Source: Microbacterium sp. (GTDB lineage: Bacteria; Actinomycetota; Actinomycetes; Actinomycetales; Microbacteriaceae). Taken from it: DNA of 36,831 nucleotides. The DNA lies in the NCBI GenBank assembly GCA_029239165.1, contig JAQZBG010000004.1, positions 1 through 36,831 on the forward strand. The letters run 5' to 3'. Below the pieces are notes generated by a model. It saw nothing but the letters and a program-made list of their open reading frames with translations, had not been told where the DNA came from and searched no databases. This document shows, in pieces, positions 8,886 to 17,900 of this stretch (position 1 is the stretch's first letter; every line of letters starts with the position of its first letter). The position numbers and the translations under genes were made by a program.

Positions 8886-10051
8886 GCGACGGTGCCATGC
8901 CCCCGCTCAAGGTGGTCTTCGTCGACCACTCCGACGAGCCGGGAGGAGCCGAGTTCGCGCTTGTCCGGCTGCTGCGGGCTCCCCGCGACTGGCGCGTCAC
9001 GGTCGCCCTTCCGCCCTCATCGTCCGATGGTGACGACGTCTTCACCACAGGGCTCCCCTCCGACGTCTCGATGATCCGCACCGGGCCTCGGCACGCCGCG
9101 CGCAAGGAGAACGGAACCGGCCTCGGCGCCAACATCGGGCTCGCGACGCGCATCCTCCGCTCCGGGCTGGCCCTTGCCGCTCGCAAGGAGGTTCGCGAGG
9201 CGGACGTGCTGGTGGCGAATACGACTCGCGCGAGCGTCTACGTCGCGATCACGGCCATCGCGCTCCGCAAGCCTTTCGTCGTCCACATCCGCGACCTCAT
9301 CTCGAGCGACGCCATCGGCTCGGCCGCCGCGCTCCTGATGCGGCGACTCGTCCTGCCCCGTGCCACCGGCGTCATCGCCAACTCTCGGGCATCCCTTGCC
9401 ACGGTGAAGGATGCCGTCCGAACGAGGAACACCCCCGTCATCCCCAGCCCCGCGGGACTGGAGCCCGTGGCAGCTGACTCCGTCGCGGTGGCTCCCCGTG
9501 TCGGACGGATCGGCATGGTCGCGCGCATCGACCCGTGGAAGGGCCAGGAGCAGGTGCTGCGGGCTTTCGCCCGTGCGTGCGTCAAGGGCGAGGAGACCCT
9601 CGTGTTCTATGGAGCGCCCGCCTTCGGCCACGAGGAATTCGACCTCGAGCTGCGCGCCCTCGCGCGCGACCTGGGGATCGCGGACCGCGTCGACTTCGCC
9701 GGGCACACCTCCGATGTCCCGGGTGCCATCGCCACGCTGGACGTCTGCATCCAAGCGTCGACACGCGCGGAGCCCCTCGGACAGAACGTGCTGCAGTATC
9801 TCAGCGCCGGCAAGCCCACCATCGTCTCGGGTGAGGGCGGACCTGTCGAGTGGGTCACCGACCGTCGGAACGGTCTCGTCTTCACTCCTCGCGACGTCGA
9901 CTCGCTGAGCGCAGCGATCACGGAGCTCGTCACCGACCGGTCGCTGCGACAGAGTCTCGCAGAGAATGCGGCGCGGACCCCCGATCTGCGCACCGACGAG
10001 CGCGTCGGTGACGAGGTCATGGCGGTCCTCAGAAAGGCGGCTCGCTCGTGA
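8882..10051 (+). CDS. Glycosyltransferase family 4
   Basis: 389 aa; VVFVDHSDEPGGAEFALVRLL; GMVARIDPWKGQEQVLRAF; AEPLGQNVLQYLSAGKPTIVS; ATGA overlap upstream. Confidence 0.88.
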   Translation: MSDGAMPPLKVVFVDHSDEPGGAEFALVRLLRAPRDWRVTVALPPSSSDGDDVFTTGLPSDVSMIRTGPRHAARKENGTGLGANIGLATRILRSGLALAARKEVREADVLVANTTRASVYVAITAIALRKPFVVHIRDLISSDAIGSAAALLMRRLVLPRATGVIANSRASLATVKDAVRTRNTPVIPSPAGLEPVAADSVAVAPRVGRIGMVARIDPWKGQEQVLRAFARACVKGEETLVFYGAPAFGHEEFDLELRALARDLGIADRVDFAGHTSDVPGAIATLDVCIQASTRAEPLGQNVLQYLSAGKPTIVSGEGGPVEWVTDRRNGLVFTPRDVDSLSAAITELVTDRSLRQSLAENAARTPDLRTDERVGDEVMAVLRKAARS

Positions 10052-11118
10052 CCGTCCGCCTCTGCTTCGTCGCCGCGCCCCTCATCGCACGCAGCGGGGT
10101 CTACAACTCGACGATCGAATTGGTCACCGCCGCGCGCGCAGCGGGCTTGGACTGGACGGCGATCATCGGCGTCTCCCGCAAGGCCTCCGGGTCCGCCACG
10201 ACGGCGGACGGCATCCGAGAGTTCGAGATGGAACCCTCCGGCGTTGCCGGTGTGACCCGTCTGCTCCGCCGGCTTCAGGAGTGCGCGGAGTTCCGCGATG
10301 CGGACCTCGTCGTCAGCATGGTCCCGCAGAGCGACATGGCGCTGTCCCTGTCGCGTCGGACATGGGTCGCATACCTCCGCGGCCTCCCCTGGCCCGCTCC
10401 TGGCGAAAGCTCTCGCGCGAAGTCTGTGCTGTGGCGGACGCTCGAGAAGCTCGCCCTCTCACGAGCCCTGGAGGTGTGGTCGACGACCCGCGTTTTGGCG
10501 GCCGAGGTAGGTGGCAAGGTCGATCGACTCGTGCCCCCCGGTCTGGTTCCTCCCGCCCTCAGCGACGGCGCGCCCCGCGCGGACGCCGACGAGATCGTGT
10601 GGGCTGCACGGTTCTCGGCCGACAAAGATCCCGGCCTCTTCCTCGACGCCCTCTCGGGCATCGACGCGGCCGGGGTCATGTACGGCACCGGTCCGCTCGA
10701 GGAGCACACCCACTCACGAGCACCGCAGAACGTGGATGTCCGCGGCTGGCGCGCGCGGGGTGAGATCTGGGACCGGGCGCGGGCGTACGTCGGCACGTCC
10801 CGCCGGGAAGCCTTCGGCCGCAGTGCCGTCGAGGCGGCGATGCTCGGCATCCCCGTCGTCCTTTCCGATGCCTTCGGGTGCGCCGACATGCTCTTCACCG
10901 ACGAGACGCTCCGAGCGGAGATGGTCCTCGACCCGGCCGACGTCGACCGGTGGCGCTCCGTCATCTCACAGCTCGCACACGACGACGAGTTGCACGCGCG
11001 CGTGTCGACACACGTGAAAGCCAACGCCGAGTCGTTGACGATCACCTCGGCCGTCGAGTCGGTCACGGCGGCGAGCGTGGCCGTCCTCGAGGAGACACGA
11101 CGCGGTCGGCATCACTGA
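10048..11118 (+). CDS. Glycosyltransferase (GT4-like, GT-B)
   Basis: 356 aa, GTG start overlapping previous stop; TSRREAFGRSAVEAAMLGIPVVLSDAFG motif. Confidence 0.82.
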   Translation: MTVRLCFVAAPLIARSGVYNSTIELVTAARAAGLDWTAIIGVSRKASGSATTADGIREFEMEPSGVAGVTRLLRRLQECAEFRDADLVVSMVPQSDMALSLSRRTWVAYLRGLPWPAPGESSRAKSVLWRTLEKLALSRALEVWSTTRVLAAEVGGKVDRLVPPGLVPPALSDGAPRADADEIVWAARFSADKDPGLFLDALSGIDAAGVMYGTGPLEEHTHSRAPQNVDVRGWRARGEIWDRARAYVGTSRREAFGRSAVEAAMLGIPVVLSDAFGCADMLFTDETLRAEMVLDPADVDRWRSVISQLAHDDELHARVSTHVKANAESLTITSAVESVTAASVAVLEETRRGRHH

Positions 11119-11219
11119 CCGTCCTCGGTGAGGCGTCCGCGTGGGGCTTGGGCCCGGCGGACCGGGTGATCGCGAGAGAAACCACCGGCATACAAGAAAT
11201 CCAGCCGCAATGAGTCCCG

Positions 11220-11225
11220 CATAAT
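11220..11225 (+). promoter_or_regulatory. Candidate -10 element (CATAAT) upstream of acyltransferase
   Basis: CATAAT inside small inverted repeat CCCG-CATAATAT-CGGG; would place a TSS near 11232, with GTG 11250 preceded by AGGGGA. No convincing -35. Confidence 0.3.
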
Positions 11226-11249
11226 ATCGGGCAGGTGTCAGGGGAAAAC

Positions 11250-13247
11250 GTGGCAATCGATCGTTCGAGAACATTCCGGGGAGACATCCAAGGCCTTCGG
11301 GCAATCGCCGTCGGCGCTGTCGTCCTGTACCACGCCGGCGTTCCCTTCCTTCCGGGCGGCTATGTCGGCGTCGACATCTTCTTCGTCATCAGCGGCTTCC
11401 TCATCACTTCGCACCTGCTGGCGAGCCTTGAGCGCCACGGGCGGGTTCCGTTCGCGAGCTTCTACGCGAAGCGCGTCCGCCGCATCCTCCCCGCCTCCTT
11501 CGTCGTCCTGCTGCTTTCCGTCGCTGCGGCGCTGATCTGGTTCCCTCCCCTGCTGATGGAGGAGGTGTGGCGCGGCGCCGTCGCCACGGCGCTGTACGTC
11601 CCGAACCTCCTCTTCGCCCTCGACGGCACCAATTACCTCGCAGAAAGCACGCCCTCGCTTTTCCAGCATTACTGGTCGTTGGGAATCGAAGAGCAGTTCT
11701 ACTTGGTGTGGCCGCTGCTTCTCACTCTCGGCTGGGCCTTCGTGAAATCCAAGAAGGCTCTCGGCATGGTTTTGGCGGCCCTCGTCGTCGTGTCGTTCGT
11801 CGCGTGCGTCCTGCTGACGTTCCAGCTGCAGCCCTGGGCGTTCTTCTCCCTCCCCACCCGAGCATGGGAACTCAGCGTCGGCGGTCTCGTCGCCTTTGCC
11901 CTGCATCACCGCTCGCGTGTCCTGGAACCGCGAACGGCCGCTGCGGCCGGTTGGATCGGACTGGCGGGGCTCCTGGCATCCGTCTTCCTCTTCACCTCGA
12001 AGACGCCCTTCCCCGGCTACTGTGCCGCCGTCCCCGTGGTCGCGACCGCCCTGGTCATCCTCGCCGGCGCTACCCCGAGTCGGTACGGTCCGACGGCGCT
12101 GCTCTCGCTGCGCGGAATGATGTTCGTCGGGGCAATCTCCTACTCGCTGTACCTCGTGCACTGGCCGGCGCTGGTGATCCCCCAGGCGGCGGTGGGATAC
12201 GCCCACCCGCTCCCGCTGTGGATCACGCTGCTCATCGCGGCCGCCTGCGTCCCGGCGGCATGGCTCCTCTACCGTTTCGTGGAGGATCCCGCCCGGGGAT
12301 GGAGCGTCCTGGTGAAGGCACGTCCGCGCCGCACGCTGTGGGCGGCCGTGGCCGGATCGCTGACCGCGGCGCTGGTCGCCACCGCGGTGTACGTGGTGAG
12401 CGAGAATCGCCCTCTGTACGAGCAACGGTCTGCCGACACCGTGGCCATGACCGTTCCCCCCTCGTTCACGGGATTCGTGCCGGAGAACCTGAGCCCCTCG
12501 CTGCGTCAGGCCTCGTCCGACCAGCCGCGCATCTACGCGGACGGATGCCACCGCTCTTTCGCCCAGGCGACTCTCGCCGACTGCGTCTACGGGGATGCCA
12601 CGGCCCCCCGCATCGTGCTCTTCGGGGACTCCCACGCGGCTCAGTGGTTCCCGGCGCTCGAGGGGTGGGCTTCCGAGAAGGGGTACGCGGTCGAGGTGCA
12701 CACCAAGAGCTCCTGCCCCTCCGTGGACGCAACGGTCCTTCGCGACGGCGTCCCCTACAACGAATGCACCCAATGGCGTCAGGCCGTCCTGGACCGGATC
12801 GCGACGGAAGCGCCTGCGCTCGTCCTCATCGCGAACTACGGGACGGCCACGATCAACGTCGACCCCGGGACGACGTATGCCCAGCAATGGGGCGACGCGC
12901 TGGCGTCCACCCTGTCGAAGATCTCCACGCCCGTCGCCGTCATCGCCGACACCCCCAATCTTCAGCAGACGCCGTCGGTGTGCCTGTCCGCGCACCTCAG
13001 CGACACCGCGGAATGCGGCCTCCCGAGCACCCAGGCACTTCGCACCGACGCCCGCGACGCCGAGTCCGCAGCCGCCGCATCGGCCGACGCGCCGATGATC
13101 GACCTCACGGACTACCTCTGCTCGGACGTGTGCGAGCCGATCATCGGCGACGCACTCGTCTACCGTGATGCGCATCACCTCACGGCGACGTTCAGCGCGC
13201 GGTTGTCGGGGCCTCTGGGCTCTGCTCTCGACGCGGTTGTTCGGTAG
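11250..13247 (+). CDS. Acyltransferase family 3 with C-terminal SGNH domain (OafA-like O-acetyltransferase)
   Basis: ORF 11235..13247; FRGDIQGLRAIAVGAVVLYHAGVPFLPGGYVGVDIFFVISGFLIT, GDSHAAQWFPAL, DAHHLTATFS. GTG 11250 has AGGGGA RBS; GTG 11235 is the alternative. Confidence 0.92.
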   Translation: MAIDRSRTFRGDIQGLRAIAVGAVVLYHAGVPFLPGGYVGVDIFFVISGFLITSHLLASLERHGRVPFASFYAKRVRRILPASFVVLLLSVAAALIWFPPLLMEEVWRGAVATALYVPNLLFALDGTNYLAESTPSLFQHYWSLGIEEQFYLVWPLLLTLGWAFVKSKKALGMVLAALVVVSFVACVLLTFQLQPWAFFSLPTRAWELSVGGLVAFALHHRSRVLEPRTAAAAGWIGLAGLLASVFLFTSKTPFPGYCAAVPVVATALVILAGATPSRYGPTALLSLRGMMFVGAISYSLYLVHWPALVIPQAAVGYAHPLPLWITLLIAAACVPAAWLLYRFVEDPARGWSVLVKARPRRTLWAAVAGSLTAALVATAVYVVSENRPLYEQRSADTVAMTVPPSFTGFVPENLSPSLRQASSDQPRIYADGCHRSFAQATLADCVYGDATAPRIVLFGDSHAAQWFPALEGWASEKGYAVEVHTKSSCPSVDATVLRDGVPYNECTQWRQAVLDRIATEAPALVLIANYGTATINVDPGTTYAQQWGDALASTLSKISTPVAVIADTPNLQQTPSVCLSAHLSDTAECGLPSTQALRTDARDAESAAAASADAPMIDLTDYLCSDVCEPIIGDALVYRDAHHLTATFSARLSGPLGSALDAVVR

Positions 13248-13323
13248 GGGCCGCCGGGACTTGCCGCCCGCACATAGGAGCACCACAGTCCGCCCCTAAA
13301 GCGTCTAGATACTGTGACCGGCG

Positions 13324-14970
13324 ATGAACAGCACGATCGCCCGCAAATACACCATCAGCGCTGTGATCGCCGGCGCCATGGTGGCAGCGATTGCGGCATC
13401 GGTCGTCTGGGCGTCGGACGGTCGTAGCGTGGCTGCCGGGGCGACCACCGCCTCCGAGTCCATGTCGGTGACGAGCCCTTCGCTCGTCTTCGGCACGCCC
13501 GCCGGAGTCGACATCACGATCGCGGGATACGGCGGTTCGCTGCAGTGGACCGTCAAGACCCCGTCGGGGAAGGTCGTCGCGTCAGGGTCGGACCCAAGCG
13601 CCCCCACCGCCACCCTCCGTCCCCAGGTGCCCTCGTCCGGTCTGTACGTGCTGGACGCGACGGATCAGAACGGCGAGGTGACGACGAACTTCCTCGTCAC
13701 CGGGCCCGCGCCCTCGACGCCGGACCCGTTCTTCTCCGTCGCCACGCACTGGGGCAAGCAGTCCTTCGCCACCACGACATGGCCACTCGCGAAGACACTT
13801 CCTCTCGTCACCGCCCTGGGGTTCTCACAGGTCAGGGACGAAACATCGTGGGCAAGTGTGGAACCGAATCGTGACTCCTACACGATCCCCGATTTCTCGT
13901 CCTCGTTGTCCGCCGCAACGCAGCAGAGCGGCCTGCACATGATGTTGGTTGCGGCGTACGGGGATCCGCGAGCGTACCCGGAGGACATGAAGGATGCCAT
14001 GTCGCCCCCGACCTCGCAGGACGCACGTGACGGCTATGTGAAGTACATCAACACCGCTCTTGACGCCAACCCGCGCATCGACGAGGTCGAGGTCTGGAAC
14101 GAGTTCAATCGTCCCAAACGGAACACGAGTTCCTGCCAGAGCGGGGCCTGTTACGCCGCGCTCGTCCAGGCGGTCTCGCAAGGGGTCAAAGCCGCGCACC
14201 CCACCGTGCAGATCGTGGCCGGCGACACCGCCGGCACCCCGATCTCCTGGTTCCAGCAATTCATCGACGCCGGAGGGCTTTCCTACGCCGACGCCATCTC
14301 GACGCACGGGTACTCGAAGGACACGGGCACCCTCCGTGAGAGCATCACGCACCTGGACGACCTGATCAAACAGCACAACGGAGGTGTCTCGAAGCCCATC
14401 ATCGTCAGCGAAGACGGCCTCACGAACGCCCCGGCGGCACCCACGGACTCGAACGTCAGCAGGGTCGATACGCAGCAACAGGCGGCTTCCGGGCTGGTGA
14501 AGATCTTCGTGACCCTGAAGTCGATTCCAGCGGTGTCGCAGGTCGTCTGGTACGACGCCCTCGACGACGGCACCAACGCCACCGACCCCGAGTCCGATTA
14601 CGGCCTGTTCCGTCAGCCGACGCCATCGATCTCCGCCTTCGAGCCCAAGCTCGCTGCCGCGGCCGCGAGCGAGCTCATTCGCCAGCTCAGCGGATACAGC
14701 CTCACCTCCGCCACAACGCCAGCCCCTGCCGTATCCGAGTTCCTCTTCAACGGACCTGACGGTTCGACACGACGCGTGCTGTGGAAGGACGCTCCCTTCG
14801 CGGCGAAGGATTCGGCTGCCACGAGCGTTCCCGTGACAGCCGGCGGCGGTGACCGAACGACGGTCACCGCCGTCTCCGGGGAGAAGATCCGCGACCTCCC
14901 GGCCGGCGCCTCCACTCTCGACGTCGGCACCCAGCCGATCTACGTCGACGAGAGCCCCTCCGCCGGGTGA
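13324..14970 (+). CDS. Secreted clan GH-A-like glycoside hydrolase (GH39/GH5-like TIM barrel)
   Basis: 548 aa; N-terminal signal/anchor; EVEVWNEFNRPKR (acid/base NE) and KPIIVSEDGL (candidate nucleophile). Confidence 0.75.
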   Translation: MNSTIARKYTISAVIAGAMVAAIAASVVWASDGRSVAAGATTASESMSVTSPSLVFGTPAGVDITIAGYGGSLQWTVKTPSGKVVASGSDPSAPTATLRPQVPSSGLYVLDATDQNGEVTTNFLVTGPAPSTPDPFFSVATHWGKQSFATTTWPLAKTLPLVTALGFSQVRDETSWASVEPNRDSYTIPDFSSSLSAATQQSGLHMMLVAAYGDPRAYPEDMKDAMSPPTSQDARDGYVKYINTALDANPRIDEVEVWNEFNRPKRNTSSCQSGACYAALVQAVSQGVKAAHPTVQIVAGDTAGTPISWFQQFIDAGGLSYADAISTHGYSKDTGTLRESITHLDDLIKQHNGGVSKPIIVSEDGLTNAPAAPTDSNVSRVDTQQQAASGLVKIFVTLKSIPAVSQVVWYDALDDGTNATDPESDYGLFRQPTPSISAFEPKLAAAAASELIRQLSGYSLTSATTPAPAVSEFLFNGPDGSTRRVLWKDAPFAAKDSAATSVPVTAGGGDRTTVTAVSGEKIRDLPAGASTLDVGTQPIYVDESPSAG

Positions 14971-14991
14971 TCGGTCGGCGGCGGAGGGGCT
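14953..14991. terminator. Bidirectional hairpin terminator between convergent genes
   Basis: Perfect 13-bp inverted repeat AGCCCCTCCGCCG (14953-14965)/CGGCGGAGGGGCT (14979-14991), 13-nt loop; stop codon of the upstream hydrolase lies in the loop. Confidence 0.75.
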
Positions 14992-14997
14992 TCGCGA

Positions 14998-17900
14998 TCA
15001 GCCCGCGGGAACGTTCTCCTGAATGGTGAGGGTCGGCGCGGTTGCTTCTCCTGCTTCTTTCGAGTTGAAGCGGGACATCAGCGCTTCGGGCGTCGTCGCG
15101 ACGGTACCCCCGAGCGCGATCGAGATCCGCTTCGTCCCCGCCGGGAGTTTCTTGATGTACTCCGTCAGGTCGATCTTCCACGTCTTCGCTTCGCGCGTCA
15201 CGGTGAAGGACGCGATACGCTGCCCGAGCTGGGGTCGGTTGGCGTACGTCGTCGTCGACTCCGACCACGACCCGGACACCGTGTAGATATCGACCGTGCC
15301 CTGCGTCTTGCTCGGGTCATCGATGAGGGAACCGTAGAGCGCCAGCGTGGCGGACTTCGTCGATGCGGGTGTCGTACCGGTGAGGTCGAAGGTCAGATAC
15401 GAGGTGCGGATGTTCCCCCCGTCCGCGGCCGAGCCTGGAGACTGCGGCTTGACGTCGAGCCGGTTGAGTCCGCCCAGCGTCGTGTCGGCCGTCCCCCCAC
15501 CCTGCGAGAACGTGTCCCCGTCCGTGCGGATCGTGAACAGGCCCGGCTGATAGACGGTGACCGCCGTGGTGAAACTCCGCGACAGCGGGCCCTGGGAAAC
15601 GGTCGTCGTGATGTTCGCGACGCCCGTCGCGCGTCCCGTGAGGCGCCCATCGGTGCCCACCGACACCACGGACGTGGAATCAGAGACGTGTTTCACCTGC
15701 GCCTTGTCGATCGTCGCCCCAGTGATGTCGACGACCTTCACGGGAACACCCACCGTCTGCCCGATCGCGATCTTCGCAGGCATCGAAACCGTGGCATCCG
15801 CGAAGAGACGGTCCGGCAGAGCGGCCGGCGGCGAACCCGGGGACAGAAGCTCGACCTCGCGGAGAACGGCTTGCCAGGTCGACGAGCTCGAGACGAGCTC
15901 GAGGCGCACCTGCGTGACCTTCCGGGAGAACCGGAAGGAGTGATCCGCTGTCCCCGGACCCCCGCTGTAGGTATACGTCCCCTCGTTGTTCCAGCTCTTG
16001 CCATCCGACGACGTGAGCAGCTTGAAACTGACCTTCTGGCTCGCATCCGGGCTCCACGCGGCTCGGACCGTCTTCAACAGCGTCGCCTGCGGCAGGACCC
16101 AGGTGATCGTGGCACCGCCGCGACCGGCCCACCCCGTGGACGTGGACCCGTCGTGCGTCGCCGCCGACGTTCCGCGCAGAGTGTTGGTCGCCGACGACGT
16201 GGACACCGTGGCCTTGGCAGGAGCCAGGACGATCTCCAGGCGGGGTGGGGTCGACGACTCGGAGCTGCCGAAGCGGGCCATCAGCGCGGCATTGTCGGGG
16301 GCGCTGCCCCCGAGCGCGAGATCGAACGCCGACAACTGCGCGCTCGGCGTCTTCTTGGCCGCGTCGGTGAGATCGAGGCGTGACTCCCCGGTCTGTCGGG
16401 TCACCAGCGTGCTCCCGAGCGGCGCGCCGAAACCGGGACGATTCTGGTACGTGACGGTCGTGTCGGTCCAGGTGCTGGCGGGTCGATATGCGTCGACACG
16501 AACGGCATCACCACCCGCACTGTCGGCGATTGCGCCGGTCAGCACGAGGACGGCGCTCGCGATGCGAGTCGTGTCTACACCAGAGAGATCGAAGCGCAGG
16601 AGGCTGGTACGCACGCGGGTACCATCAGACGGCGTCGCGGGAAGGGTCGGCTTCACGTCGAGTCGGTCGGCGCCGGCGAAATTCTTCGATGCACTGGCTC
16701 CCCCCTCCACGAAGGTGTCCTGCACCGGCAGGAGCGACAAGGCTTGAGACGGCACCACGGTCAGCGCTCGGGCCGGTGAGGGGAACTCCCACGCCCCCAC
16801 TCGGGCATATGCACCGAGGACGGTAGAGCCCGGGGCCGCGCCGACAGCGCCCGTACCGTCGATCCGGGCGACGCCTCTATTGCCCGATACGAGCTCGATC
16901 TGCGCGTTCGCGGCCGCTCCGCTTATCGTGACGCCGAGCGGCGCCCATTCCTCGACGGCGAGCGTTGACGGGCCATTCGCCGACGATACCCCCCATGCCC
17001 CGGGCGTGAGGTTGGCCGGTGCAGGCGTCCCCCGGAATCCGGATATCGCGATCTCTCGAATTGTCGAGGTACGGTCCCCGCCGGGGTCGCCCGAGACCTC
17101 GATGCGGATCTTCGACACCCGTGGGGGCGAGTCGATGGTGTTCGACGACCACCCGGACGCGGAGCGATAGCTGCCGGACGCTGCCGCAGCCCACGTGTCG
17201 TTTTTCGGGATCAGGATGCGATAGTCGATCCGCCGCGACGAGTTCGCCGTCCAAAGGATGTCCACCTTGTTGAGGTCGATCTGGCCTCGGAACGTCAGCT
17301 CGAGGTACTGCACGCCCGAGGTCGCCCAGCCCGACGACTCGTTGCCATCGTGCGCGGCCCCCGGGGTGCCCCGCGTCGTCGACGACGCCGTCGATGTTTT
17401 GACGGCCGTCAGGTCGGGAACGAATGTGACCAAAACGCCTGTGGCGAGATCACTTCCGACGAGGTACGAGCCGGGCATGGATGTCGTCGCCCGCACCGAA
17501 ACAGTACCGCCGGAGGTGTTGCGCGCCACGATTTTGGGCGCAGGAAGCGCCGGGTCGCGCATCACCGTGTAGGAGCGTCGACTCGCGTTGAATCCCTGGA
17601 GCCCCGCCCCGTCCACCGTCAGCCGCGACAGCTGGACCGCAGCTTCGGGGGCACTCCCCCATCCGTTCATCGCCGTGACCTGACCGGCGCGAGAGGCCGT
17701 GGTCGCGGTGGGCGCCAGCAAGGTCATCGTCACCGCCACCGTCTGCGCCGATCCGCCGGGGACATCGACAACGAGCTTCGTGACGCCCGTGTTCTCGTCC
17801 TGTTCCGGCCGCGGGGAGATCGGGGAGGGAACCGCCGGCGTGGCTCGGAACCGCACTCCACTGGAGGCGGAGAGTTCGACGAGGAGGCGCTGACCGTCCT

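Noticed and set aside
11153-11166. CCCGG-CGGA-CCGGG hairpin after the 10048-11118 glycosyltransferase
   Set aside because: Only a 5-bp stem without T-tract; expected by chance at this GC content.
11238-13286. 682-aa minus-strand ORF antisense to the acyltransferase
   Set aside because: Low-complexity Arg/Gly/Asp/Glu composition typical of the antisense frame in GC-rich genes; plus strand encodes a clear AT3-SGNH protein.
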